A stretch of DNA of 64,000 nucleotides from Ashinkailepas kermadecensis (taxonomy: Eukaryota; Arthropoda; Thecostraca; Neolepadidae), in assembly GCA_034440615.1 (NCBI GenBank), contig JAOTOM010005157.1, positions 851,501 through 915,500 of the forward strand, read 5' to 3'. Below are positions 46,756 through 56,745 of the stretch, piece after piece. Under the pieces are notes generated by a model. That model was given only the letters and a program-made list of their open reading frames with translations, made no database searches and was not told the DNA's origin. The position numbers and the translations under genes are program-made. Numbering within the stretch: position 1 is the first letter of the stretch; the number at the start of each line of letters is the position of its first letter.

Positions 46756-46823
46756 ATTTTGCACTGAATCGCTGGTCTATTTTGCACTGAATCGCTGGTC
46801 TATTTTGCACTGAATCGCTGGTC
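46756..46823. repeat. 23-bp tandem repeat, 3 copies
   Basis: Three exact or nearly exact copies of ATTTTGCACTGAATCGCTGG plus TCT. Confidence 0.93.
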
Positions 46824-47503
46824 CACAAAATAAGCGCTTTCATTCCGTTTCAGCCGGGTGCCACGTGATGCAGTTGTAGCATTTCGTTTCAAGTGGCGGA
46901 TATTCTAAAGTGCACGATGTGTACTACAGAGATGTTTGAGGTGACTGATCACCTATGCGTTGGAGTTAGGCCCTAAGGACGAACACAATACCATGTATTT
47001 TTATTTATTGCGTTTTTCTTTGCCCCAGTCAATTTGCCAATTCTGGTCTCCCACACACCGGATCAAAGAATCATCAACCAGCGATCACCCGTCTTTCCCT
47101 TTTATCATCCTCTCCAGCATCAATCATGAAACTTCTTTTGCCATGGGCCAGCAGGTAAGCTTTGTTCTTACTTATTCTTTCTCCTCATCAACATTGGTGA
47201 AGAACGGGTGACATCTAAAAGACGTTTTGTACTATATCATGGAAATTAGGGCACACCACTTAGCCATTAGTGAGGCTGCAATAAGCTTCCCCCCCCCCAT
47301 ACACACACGCATATAGCGGAAGTTGAAGAAATTTTGTTTGAACAGTAATACTAATAGTTTCACTCGCACCAGGAATGTAAATATATTATTACAAAATAAT
47401 CCATCAGTCATGAAAATATTTCCAAGTCCAACGAGAAGTGTGAATTTGAAAGTACTTATGCTGTGATGATGCTTCTTTTTCAGTATCACATGTTGCTGTT
47501 AGC
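46824..47503. other. No gene recognised
   Basis: Contains a Kozak-like GCCATGGGCCAGCAG directly followed by a donor-like GTAAGC (47155-47160). No partner exon can be found in the window. Confidence 0.3.
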
Positions 47504-47637
47504 CATAGGACGCACCCAGGGGCCTGCCCCCATCCCCCTTAGCGGTAAAAGTTGTGTGTTCACTATTCAAATTATCGGGTTATCTATCCAAAAGTGCTCA
47601 ACCGTGGTACTTTGCGAATTTCCTGGGTGCGCCCCTG
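47504..47637. mobile_element. Probable hAT-like MITE
   Basis: The 134-bp stretch starts CATAGGACGCACCCAGG and ends with the reverse complement of CAGGGGCGCACCCAGGAA, giving imperfect terminal inverted repeats of about 17 bp. The flanking octamers CTGTTAGC (47496-47503) and CTGTTGAC (47638-47645) differ at two positions and fit an old 8-bp target duplication. Confidence 0.5.
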
Positions 47638-48103
47638 CTGTTGACCCTCGCCCACCCACTTTTTGAGACTTTCCTACGCCTATGCACCTGGGGATACAAA
47701 CGGTGCCTCCATAGCTTTATAGACCGACACATGGTATCTAAAAGAGGAATCTCTGATACTTCAGAGAAGCGCCATAGCGGAAGCGTGGATGACAACAAAG
47801 CAAACATGATGTGGCACCTTTTCCCCTCGAAGAGCGTTTCTGCAATTCCAAAGGAGAATCTCGGAAACCTTAGGGGACGCCAGACATCTTGCGAGGGTAG
47901 AGGAGCGCCTCATTGCATACACCACGTCCCCATTCAATCTTCCATGTACCCCTCTCAAGGTATCAGACACCTCATGGAGCTTCCTGAGCGCCTTTTTGAA
48001 ACCATAAGGGTGCCACTGAACGGACAGAGAGTGACGGGCACATTAACAGGCACCTTGAGTATACTGCGTCACCATTGAAGCTCCGATGGCGCCACTCTCC
48101 TTA

Positions 48104-48262
48104 TCCAGAGGCACCGCAGCAGCTCCAGAGGCTCCAGAGGCACCGCAGCAGCTCCAGAGGCTCCAGAGGCACTGCAGCAGCTCCAGAGGCTCCAGAGGCA
48201 CTGCAGCAGCTCCAGAGGCACCGCAGCAGCTCCAGAGGCTCCAGAGGCACCGCAGCAGCTCC
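48104..48262. repeat. Short nested repeat of GCAGCAGCTCCAGAGGCTCC type
   Basis: Units of CACCGCAGCAGCTCCAGAGG with zero or one extra CTCCAGAGG. Unit lengths are mixed (about 18 and 27 bp). Confidence 0.9.
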
Positions 48263-49134
48263 AGAGGCGAGCTTCCAGGCAGCTTCAGGGCGCTCCTGCA
48301 ATTCCAAGGGGGCGCCGAAAAGCTCCAGGGAATATCTGACACCTTGAGAGGCGGGAGATTTGACGGCGACACAGTATATTGTGGCGCTCTTCTGTCCGTG
48401 CCCGGGCACCCCAGCAGACCCAGGGGCGTCCCTGAAGCTGCAAACGGCGCTCGGAAGCCACACGGGGCGGCTGCATCTCGATAGGTGCACAATTTTACTC
48501 TCACGTGAGCTCTCAAACTTCTGCGGTACCTACTAAAAACATGCTCTATCATCGGGTACATCGGCGACTATGCTGGTAGCACGGGAGCACCGAATTAGCG
48601 CGCTGAAAGTGGGGAAAATGCTCTCCCATTCGCCGCCAACTACGTTCATTATCCACGGGCGTGCGCAAGTAGTGGTGACACTTGAACCTCTCCGCCCTCT
48701 TCACCGCAGCCCATTTGTGTTCCTCAATGGCATCCGATGAGCAAAGTTTGGAAATGTTCAAAATATGCGAATTGTCAGGGTTATTATCCCGTTCCGCAAA
48801 ATTCGCCATGTCGCTCTCCTTTTCATCGGTTCCAATTGCAATCGGGCACAACGAGTGGGCCCTTGCATCAGACGTGTGCCTGACCGTTCTGTTGCGGGAG
48901 CGATCGCATCACAACTGGCACCTCCGACTGCGGCTGCGGCCGGCGCGGTCGGTGGCCGACCGTCCGACACGAGCCACTCACGTCGCGGCCGTCTCTTCAT
49001 ACGCCACGTCATTTACCAGGCGCGCGGCTGGTGTGTGCGGTACGTCATCACCTGCCACCCACTTGACTGATGCCAGTCGCCGCAGCCAGTCGTCGGGCGT
49101 CCGTCGGCAACTCCCAGTGGCTGGTTATTAGTCA
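48263..49134. other. No gene recognised; GC-rich patch
   Basis: GC- and CpG-rich from about 48870 to 49130. No start, splice or domain signal is recognised. Confidence 0.35.
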
Positions 49135-49435
49135 CCCATCCTCAGTCGTCACGTATTAGCTCCCAATCCTCAGTCATTAGTTATCATTCCCCAGTCACCA
49201 GTCATTGTAAAACAGTTGTCAGTCGCCAGTCCTCAGTCGCCAGTCATTAGTCACCAGTACTCAGTCCTCAATCAATAGTCGCCAGTACTCAATCGCGAGT
49301 CTTCACTTGCCAGTCATCAATTGCCAATCATTAGTCGCCAGTCCTCAATCGTTAGTCGTCAGTCCTCAGTTGCCAGTCCCCAGTCGCCAGTCCTCAGTCG
49401 TTAATTATTAGTCATCAGTTTTCAGCTGTCAATGT
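49135..49435. repeat. Degenerate CAGTC-based short repeats
   Basis: About 25 irregular copies of a unit of about 11 bp around CAGTCGCCAGT or CAGTCATTAGT. Spacing varies, so the array is old. Confidence 0.8.
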
Positions 49436-49589
49436 AATGGCTGACAGCTGAGAATGGCCTCATGAAGGGGATGGAGAGACGAAAGTCCAGTTCACATCGC
49501 CACCGGACAGAACAAGTCCATCCTGACTGCCGCAGCCTGCAGCGTTCACTGTTCAACAGTCAGCCAGCTTCTGCGCTGATGCTGTCAGC

Positions 49590-49828
49590 CGACCTGGCAG
49601 CCGGCTGGTGACGTCACGCTCGGAAGATCTGGCAGCCGACTGGTGACGTCACGCTCGGCCGACCTGGTAGCCGACTGGTGACGTCACGCTCGGACGATCT
49701 GGCAGCCGACTGGTGACGTCACGTTCGGCCGATCTGGCAGCCGACTGGTGACGTCACGCTCGGACGATCTGGCAGCCGACTGGTGACGTCACGCTCGGAC
49801 GATCTGGCAGCCGACTGGTGACGTCACG
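49590..49828. repeat. 35-bp tandem repeat, 7 copies, each with a CRE palindrome
   Basis: Units contain GATCTGGCAGCCGACTGGTG followed by ACGTCACGCTCGGAC. TGACGTCA starts at 49609, 49644, 49679, 49714, 49749, 49784 and 49819, exactly 35 bp apart. The last is joined to a CACGTG E-box. TGACGTCA is the full CREB/ATF site. Confidence 0.96.
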
Positions 49829-50385
49829 TGGGCGTGCGCACTGCTGGCTCGTGTGAGCTCACTTAATAGAGTTATGATTGTATGACTGATGGCTGGTGTG
49901 GCTGCCGACATTCATGTTGTGTTCATGCTCAAGCTTTTCCCTTTTGAGCGGGGGGAGGCTGTCATTACCGACACAATTAAAAAACAGCTCGAGACCAATG
50001 TACATCGAGATAAATGGCATGCCAACTGCCAGCACTTTACGCAAAACACATCTGGACATGCTACGTTCTTGACGTTGTCCTGCGTGCTCGTTCCCGTTTT
50101 AGCTACAAATCATGGACGAAACAATCAGATACCCAGATATTCCGGTGTCAACAAATAGGATGCTAACTTGGACGAAGAAAGCGGCACGGCCTACAGTGAT
50201 GACCATGCGAAGTCTCTGAATTCGAATTCAAAGAATAACTAAACAATTGCATGATGTTAAATGTCACAGTCACGAAAAGAATCTAAATAATTGATCATCA
50301 GTGTGTTGTGTTGATTTGCATACGCATGTGTACTTATCTGGCTTTCAATTTGCCCTATTGTATCTGATCAGCATTGTAATCGTAT
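49829..50385. other. No gene recognised
   Basis: AT-rich unique DNA with short open frames only. Confidence 0.4.
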
Positions 50386-50464
50386 CCTGATCCTGATCCT
50401 GATCCTGATCCTGACCCCTATCCTGATCCTGGTACTGGTACTGGCACTGATCCTGATCCTATCA
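50386..50464. repeat. (CTGATC)n microsatellite
   Basis: CCTGAT-type hexamers repeat with interruptions such as GGTACTGGTACTGG. Confidence 0.92.
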
Positions 50465-50690
50465 ATAGTGATAGAACGTGACGCCCGTGACTGATGTACT
50501 CCGGTCTGGATAACCCACGTGTCAATGCTGACCGCGCTACCTTCCACGTCATTCCTTCCTTATCCTCCCCATACCGTATGCTTCTCAGACTTGGGAAATG
50601 ATGCTTGTTTTGGCGATGTATATACACGAGGTTCGATAACGGTGAAGCCAAAAACCCACGCGACATTTAAGACCTTGACATGCTTTACAG

Positions 50691-51010
50691 CAGTGGTTCT
50701 CAAACTTTTTGATGTGGCAACCCCTGTGTGTAGCGTGGAGCGTCGCGCCGCGACCCCACATTCTGGATTTTTGTATTATAGTGTTCTGTATTTTGTTACT
50801 TGCGAAGCATCACTCATAAATTTACAGGTAGTGCATGAATTTATGGCGACAGCGCCATAAATTCATGCGGTATCAACAACAGCGCGGCGTTATCAGAGCG
50901 CAACGGACCAGATGTGTCGGGTCAATTCACAGTCGATGATTGCTCGCGACCCCACCAGAAGGGCCCCGCGACCCCAGCTGGGGTCGCGACCCCTAGTTTG
51001 AGAACCACTG
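50691..51010. mobile_element. hAT-type MITE with perfect 8-bp target-site duplication
   Basis: The 320-bp element starts CAGTGGTTCTCAAACT and ends with its exact reverse complement for 16 bases. It is flanked by the direct 8-bp repeat CTTTACAG at 50683-50690 and 51011-51018. Near its middle is a perfect 16-bp hairpin (GCATGAATTTATGGCG at 50833-50848, its complement at 50853-50868, loop ACAG). It has no coding capacity. The termini are of the common CAGTGGTTCTCAAAC hAT type. Confidence 0.93.
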
Positions 51011-51018
51011 CTTTACAG

Positions 51019-51177
51019 GTTCGGTGCATGTTTAGGGGCCCTACTGCGCTCCTATGCGCACCATAGGGGCCCTACTGCGCTCCCATGCCCTTAAGCGCAC
51101 TTTTCTGGACCACAAATCTTTTGTAGTGCGACTGATAGCCTTTAGAGGCTTGGGCGCGTTTTGGCTCTGGGTGTATT
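51019..51177 (-). repeat. Tail-like sequence of the head+tail family
   Basis: GGGGCCCTACTGCGCTCC occurs twice, followed by AAGCGCACTTTTCTGG and GGGCGCGTTTTGG. These match the tail pattern read on the minus strand. No head is visible nearby. Confidence 0.45.
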
Positions 51178-51428
51178 TTAAGTGTTTCAGGGTGTGGCTG
51201 GTCCCAAGCGCTTTTACTTCAGGCTTTTGGTGTATTATAAGGACCCTGGTGCGATTGCTTGGGGTCCATAGCACGTTTCAGGTGCTCCGGTACGCTTTTA
51301 GGGACTTCTGTCTTTCACCAGAAAAAACGCAGGATGAGGTAAATATAGCCTTTTTAAGTCTGTCATGCAGCGATGGGGAAGACGGGCTGCAATGCATCAA
51401 ATGAATGGGATAGGCTAAAGCTAGTCAT
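51178..51428. repeat. Flank duplicate A (pairs with 52837-53082)
   Basis: About 250 bp beginning TTAAGTGTTTCAGGGTGTGG is repeated at 52837-53082 with a few substitutions and short indels. The copy begins exactly at a TTAA, the piggyBac target, although the transposon itself lies to the right. Confidence 0.9.
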
Positions 51429-51454
51429 AGGCTAAAGCTAGCTAAAGCTGTCGC

Positions 51455-52263
51455 CTAGCCAGTCATACTCGTTGATGCCACCCATGAACTTGTTGTAGTG
51501 TAGCATGCGTGATTGATCCACGAATATGTGGGCTCGCTGGGATCTGTCTCACCGTTTGACGCGTTCTCATTGTTCTGGAAGTGGACGTACGCCTTCAGCT
51601 TCAGATAACTTTGTCGTGCCATGGCGCATTGCACTGTTTCTAATCCCAGATCATTAGCGGTTGACCAGTAATGGCGTTCACTGGGGTATTGATGGTATCC
51701 AGAATGTCGGAGAATCCCGACAAACATCTTGAGCTCACCAGTCGTTAGCCGAACAGCTGATAATTTTTGGTTTTGAGCGCATACCGCAACGCTTCGTTGG
51801 CGACGTGCACATACATGTCCTCGGTGAACATCTCCTCGAACAGTTAGGCTGGGGACGTATCTTGCAGTTTTCCTCAGCGCCTGTAAGCGCCGTTCGCTTC
51901 GTCTGTTCATGCTGGAAGCCCAGTGTATTCAGGAAGCTTCTTGAGCCAATGGCGATCGCTTGATATAACCCTGGGCCGCTTGCTTCGGCGTGCCGGTTGG
52001 TTGTTTGCTTTTCTTTCCTCCGAACGGACATGGGCTTCCACGTATCCGGGCACATCCTGCAACGCCGCGTCCCTGCCAATGACGATGGCATCTTCCCCTT
52101 CATCCTCGTCTGTTAGTTTGTCCACAACCGGTGATGGCAATGCCACAATGTCCACAGAGTCAGCATCACTGTCCGCGAAGCTGCCAGTTTCAATCATCTG
52201 TAGGGCTGCCTCCACCGTTAGGACCTTTTTCCGTCGCTCAATGACGCACGGGAGACGTGGCAA
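51455..52263 (-). pseudogene. piggyBac-type transposase, N-terminal part, frameshifted
   Basis: On the minus strand the frame from 52263 to 51907 begins RRKKVLTVEAALQMI and includes an acidic stretch (LTDEDEGED), both typical of piggyBac-type transposase N-termini. Continuation requires at least two frame changes. One frame carries the FTEDMYVHVANEALRYA block near 51815. The next (51910-51455) carries TTGELKMFVGILRHSGYHQ and YWSTANDLGLETV. The catalytic DDE core and C-terminal region are missing beyond 51455. The copy is clearly inactive. Confidence 0.85.
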
Positions 52264-52840
52264 GGAAACCGATACAGATCACAATTTGGAATCGACACAG
52301 ACAGACACACCCAACACGCGCAACTCAAAACAGGCACATGGCAAATGCTGCCGGCCGGGCCAAGGCTATTTCATATATTGCGGGCAGGGCATTGACCCCG
52401 GCCGGCCATCCCTAATCCCCCGTCACGCGACCCCCGCCGGCTTCCCATCCCCTTTCGCCCGGTGTCCTCATTTGATGATACCGAATTTTAACGGGCGCAA
52501 GACGGTTAGTGTTTGCTGATTATGGGAAATAAATACCAGCGTTTGGACATTCAAACAATCTTTTATTAATGCACGCTCGGAGATTATGTAAGTACTTCAC
52601 TAGGAGACCTGTCCGGAGTGGTTTACGGTGTAACTTCAGGATGCCGAGAAAACGCTAACTTTAAGGACCAGCCAAGTATTCTTTTGCGAGTAGTTTCGGA
52701 ATCTGAAGCCACCACGAGGTCCGCAGATGCCTTGTGATCACTTTTTAAAACTTCTGGGCAGTTTGCGACTGACCAGATTTCCAAAATATGCTGGAAATGT
52801 CGCTGTCCTCATATGAGGACACCGGGCGTGAATGGGTTAA
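51455..52840 (-). mobile_element. Truncated piggyBac element (5' half)
   Basis: The right end (5' end of the minus-strand element) has a terminal TTAA at 52837-52840 next to CCCATTCACGCCCGG on the minus strand, then the palindrome GTCCTCATATGAGGAC at 52805-52820. A 16-bp inverted copy of the terminal motif (CGCCCGGTGTCCTCAT) lies inside at 52456-52471. It may be a subterminal repeat or the end of a nested MITE of about 390 bp. The other end of the transposon is absent. Confidence 0.8.
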
Positions 52841-53082
52841 GTGTTTCAGGGTGTGGCTGGTCCCAAGCGAGGTATCAGGCTTTCGGTGTATTATAAGGAC
52901 CCTGGTGCGATTGCTTGGCGTCAATAGCACGTTTCAGGTGCTCCGGTACGCTTTTAGGGACTTGTCTTTCACCAGAAAAAAACGCAGGATGCGGTAAATA
53001 TAGCCTTTTAAGTCTGTCATGCAGCGATGGGGAAGACCGGCTGCAATGTATCAAATGAATGGGATGGGCTAAAGCTAGTCAT
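52837..53082. repeat. Flank duplicate B
   Basis: Second copy of the sequence at 51178-51428, directly joined to the piggyBac terminal TTAA. It carries a short deletion (GCTTTTACTT region) relative to copy A. Confidence 0.9.
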
Positions 53083-53276
53083 CTATAGTAGTCAGCTAGT
53101 CTTCGCATTTTGTTTTCATTCGGACTTAGCAACCCAGGTAAACTATAAGGGCCCTGGCAGCCTTTAGGGCCTCAAATAATTGCGGACCCCCGTTACGCTT
53201 TTGCGAGCTTTAGATGCTTTGGAATGCTTTGGGATGTTTTGGATGGGCCTTGTGCGTTGCTTTAATATCACCAGCG
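53083..53276 (-). repeat. Tail-like sequence of the head+tail family
   Basis: AAGGGCCCTGGCAGCCTTTAGG and GGACCCCCGTTACGC fit the minus-strand tail pattern. They lead into the 60-bp array. Confidence 0.4.
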
Positions 53277-54335
53277 TTATGATTCCTGGACATTGCATTG
53301 CATTGCACAGTGTGTAGGCATTAGGGACAACACCGTGTTTATAGTCCCTGGACCTACGGGTCACGTTGTGTAGGCATTAGGAACAACACCGTGTGTATGG
53401 TCCCTGGACATTGCTACGGGTCACGGTGTGTAGGCATTAGGGACAACACCGTGTTTATGGTCCCTGGAGAGTGCTACGGATCACGGTGTGTAGGCATTAG
53501 GGACGACACCGTGTTTATGGTCCCTGGAGAGTGCTACGGATCACGGTGTGTAGACATTAGGGCAACACCGTGTGTATGGTCCCTGGACAGTGCTACGGGT
53601 CACGGTGTGTAGGCATTAGGGACAACACCGTGTGTATGGTCCCTGGACAGTGCTACGGGTCACGGTGTGCAGGCATTACGAATAACACCGTGTTTATGGT
53701 CCCTGGACAGTGCTACGGGTCACGATGTGCAGGCATTACGAATAACACCGTGTTTATGGTCCCTGGACATTGCTACGGGTCGGTGTGTAGGCATTAGGGA
53801 CAACACCGTGTGTTGGTCCCTGGGCATTGTCCGGTAGGTGTAGGATTAGAATAACACCGTGTTTTGGTCCCTGGACAGTGCTACGGTACGGTGCAGGCAT
53901 TACGAATAACACCGTGTTTATGGTCCCTGGACAGTGCTACGGGTCACGGTGTGCAGGCATTACGAATAACACCGTGTTTATGGTCCCTGGACATTGCTAC
54001 GGGTCACGGTGTGTAGGCATTAGGGACGACACCGTGTTTATGGTCCCTGGACATTGCTACGGATCACGGTGTGTAGGCATTAGGGACAACACCGTGTGTA
54101 TGGTCCCTGGACAGTGCTACGGGTCACGGTGTGCAGGCATTACGAATAACACCGTGTTTATGGTCCCTGGACATTGCTACGGATCACGGTGTGTAGGCAT
54201 TAGGGACGACACCGTGTTTATGGTCCCTGGGCATTGCTACGGATCAGTGTGTAGGCATTAGGGACAACACCGTGTTTATGGTCCCTGGACATTGCTACGG
54301 GTCACAGTGTGTAGGCATTAGGGCAACACCTTGTT
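53277..54335. repeat. 60-bp tandem repeat, about 17 copies
   Basis: The unit contains TGTGTAGGCATTAGGGACAA, CACCGTGTTTATGGTCCCTG and GACATTGCTACGGGTCACGG. Variants (GAGAGTGC, CAGTGC, TTACGAATAACACC) are grouped. Deletions in the units at about 53780-53895 break the otherwise frame-keeping 20-codon period. The GGTCCCTGG phrase suggests it grew from the surrounding GGGCCC-rich family. Confidence 0.95.
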
Positions 54336-54484
54336 TTAGAGGACTTCAGCACGCTTCCCGAGATCCCGGTACCCTTTGAGGAGCCAGCCATGTGCTTTAT
54401 AAGGACTCTCAGGCGCCCCATGCTTTCTAGCGGTTTATTATGGGGCCAGGCACGTTCTTGGGGCCCCCGACGCGTTTCTATGAA
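54336..54484 (-). repeat. Tail-like sequence of the head+tail family
   Basis: CAGGCGCCCCATGC, TATGGGGCCAGGCACG and TTGGGGCCCCCGACGCG match the minus-strand tail of the family. Confidence 0.45.
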
Positions 54485-54560
54485 CCCGATGTTTGTTTGT
54501 TGTTTGTTTGTTTGTTTGTTTGTTGGTTTTTTTTGTTTTTTTTTTTTGGGGGGGGGGGGC
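54485..54560. repeat. (TTTG)n, poly-T and poly-G low-complexity tract
   Basis: GTTTGTTTG repeats followed by T-runs and a run of 12-13 G. Confidence 0.95.
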
Positions 54561-55160
54561 AAGCGCGAATTTGTACTGGTCTCCGGTCAGTGAAAAAAGG
54601 TAGTCAATTTCAGCGCGCTTCGCGTGCGCAAAGTGGGCCTCTGACAAGACGTGAGGAATGTAATCCTATTCACTCTTCCCCCTCCCACTGGTTACGTTGC
54701 TGATCACTGGGCCCCTCCTGTTGTCTCCGAGCTTCTTCATCTACCACCATCAGAACTATGAATCGTCCGATTTTGTTTTTACACAGTAGCTTCCATTGTA
54801 GAAAACAACTATTTGACTGGCCCATTTAAACTCATTTGATCCCGCTCCGACATAAACCCCATGTTCCTTTTTTCCGAACCGGACCCTGTCATACCCTGTT
54901 CCCTTCAACATTTCTGGGGGTCCGTGTCCCCTGCCCCCTGGCTCCGCTACTGGAATGTGTGATATATTTCTGAAAACGTTGGTTTCCTGGCTGATAAAGG
55001 TGGTGCTCCAACCGCAGCACCTCCAATGCTATTTGTTAGTGTTCCTTACGCGTGCATCTTCCTGGTGGTCTTCACGCCTTCCACATATGAACATGATATA
55101 CAATAGTGCATCAATAGAGACATAAATATAAGATGCGGAAGCTTGAGCCACCTACTCCCT
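54561..55160. other. No gene recognised; possible transposon end
   Basis: CCCCCTGGCTCCGCTACTG at about 54937-54955 looks like the right terminus of a CAGTAGCGGAGCCAGG-type hAT element. A matching left end was not found. Confidence 0.35.
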
Positions 55161-55162
55161 GC

Positions 55163-55338
55163 TGCGGGGCGAGTAGCTTAGGGGTCAGGTTCCCGTCTTA
55201 GGGGTCAGGATCCCGTCTCCCAACCGAAGGGCTGTGTGTTTGAGCACCACCTGTCGCTACTCTTTGTCGGCGACCAATCTGCGCGGCAGAGTACCGACGC
55301 AATGGAACCCAAAACAGTCGACGCGTCAAAAAAAAACA
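55163..55338 (+). mobile_element. tRNA-related SINE
   Basis: A tRNA-like head has an A-box-like TAGCTTAGGGG at 55174-55184 and a B-box-like GTGTTTGAGCACC at about 55236-55248. A unique body follows and ends near an A-run (AAAAAAAAAC at about 55328). A 21-bp internal duplication (CTTAGGGGTCAGG) separates the boxes. It is not a working tRNA gene because the cloverleaf cannot be completed. Confidence 0.55.
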
Positions 55339-55889
55339 ATAACCACCACCACTATTATATGCTACAGGCTGTTTGGATGGCCAGAACACGGGTTGTCGGT
55401 TAGCCACATTACTCACATGTGACATTTGTGTGACCCACAACACGAGTTTGTAACGCTGGATGAACCACTTCCGTAAAATTACGACTGGTGTCATTTATAG
55501 ACTGCTGAACCAAAGACGACACCACACCACGTGTTATTGCTGAGGGCGGGCACGCAGAGTACCAGGGCACGCTCCCTTCAATGGCCACACCTCACTCGGT
55601 GTTATCCGGCGGCCGAGTATCCGGCGATCGGCCGCCGCGCGATGCGCATCACGTCCTCCACCACCGTGCAAATATTATCACATTTAAGTGGTGACAGTGG
55701 CCAGCGTCGTAAATGTTTACCGGCGCTATCGCATTGCCATTGATCGGCGTACAGATTTGCACGGTACGTCACGTGTGCACCAGGCGTAACGTCGCTCTAA
55801 GTGAGGCCGGTGACAGCCAGACCTCCCGCGGAGCGGGGTCACCGCCCATGGTCCGGCGTATCTGCTCACATCCGGCTACAGCTCCACGG
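55339..55889. other. No gene recognised; GC-rich patch
   Basis: GC-rich around 55590-55860, with a GATCGGCCGCCGCGCG stretch. No exon or promoter element that I trust is visible. Confidence 0.35.
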
Positions 55890-56745
55890 TAGTGTCACCC
55901 CTGCCACAGTAGTTTCACCACTGCCACAGTAGTGTCACCCCTGCCACAGTAGTGTCACCCCTGCCACAGTAGTGTCACCCCTGCCACAGTAGTGTCACCC
56001 CTGCCACAGTAGTTCACCCTGCCACAGTAGTGTCACCCCTGCCACAGTAGTTCACCCTGCCACAGTAGTGTCACCTGCACAGTAGTGTCACCCCTGCCAC
56101 AGTAGTGTCACCACTGCCACAGTGTGTCACCCCTGCCACAGTAGTGTCACCACTGCCACAGTAGTGTCACCCCTGCCACAGTAGTGTCACCCCTGCCACA
56201 GTAGTGTCACCCCTGTCACAGTAGTGTCACCACTGCCACAGTAGTGTCAACCCTGCCACAGTAGTGTCACCCTGCCACAGTAGTGTCACCCCTGCCACAG
56301 TAGTGTCACCACTGCCACAGTAGTTTCACCACTGCCACAGTAGTGTCACCCTGCCACAGTAGTTCACCCCTGCCACAGTAGTGTACCCTGCCACAGTGTG
56401 TACCCTGCCAATGTATGCACAGTAGTGTCACCCCTGCCACAGTAGTGTCACCCTGCCACAGTAGTGTACCCGCTGCCACAGTAGTGTCACCCCTGCCACA
56501 GTAGTGTCACCCCTGCCACAGTAGTGTCACCACCACAGTAGTGTCACCCTGCCACAGTAGTGTCACCCCTACCCACAGCACAGTAGTGTCACGCCACTGC
56601 CTACAGTAGTGTCACCACTGCACAGTAGTGTCACCCCTGCCACAGTAGTGTCACCCTGCCAGTAGTGTCACAGTAGTGTCACCTGCCAAGTGTACCCCCA
56701 CAGTAGTGTCACCCCTGCCACAGTAGTGTACCCCTGCCACTATCA
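55890..56745. repeat. 20-bp tandem array, about 43 copies
   Basis: The unit is AGTAGTGTCACCCCTGCCAC with frequent one- to three-base losses that increase toward the right. Confidence 0.95.

Noticed and set aside
54937..54955. Right end of a CAGTAGCGGAGCCAGG-type transposon
   Set aside because: The terminus looks convincing but no left partner or target duplication was found, so it is mentioned only as a possible end.
55163..55260. A functional tRNA gene
   Set aside because: The A- and B-box-like motifs are too far apart and no cloverleaf can be drawn; a SINE head explains it better.
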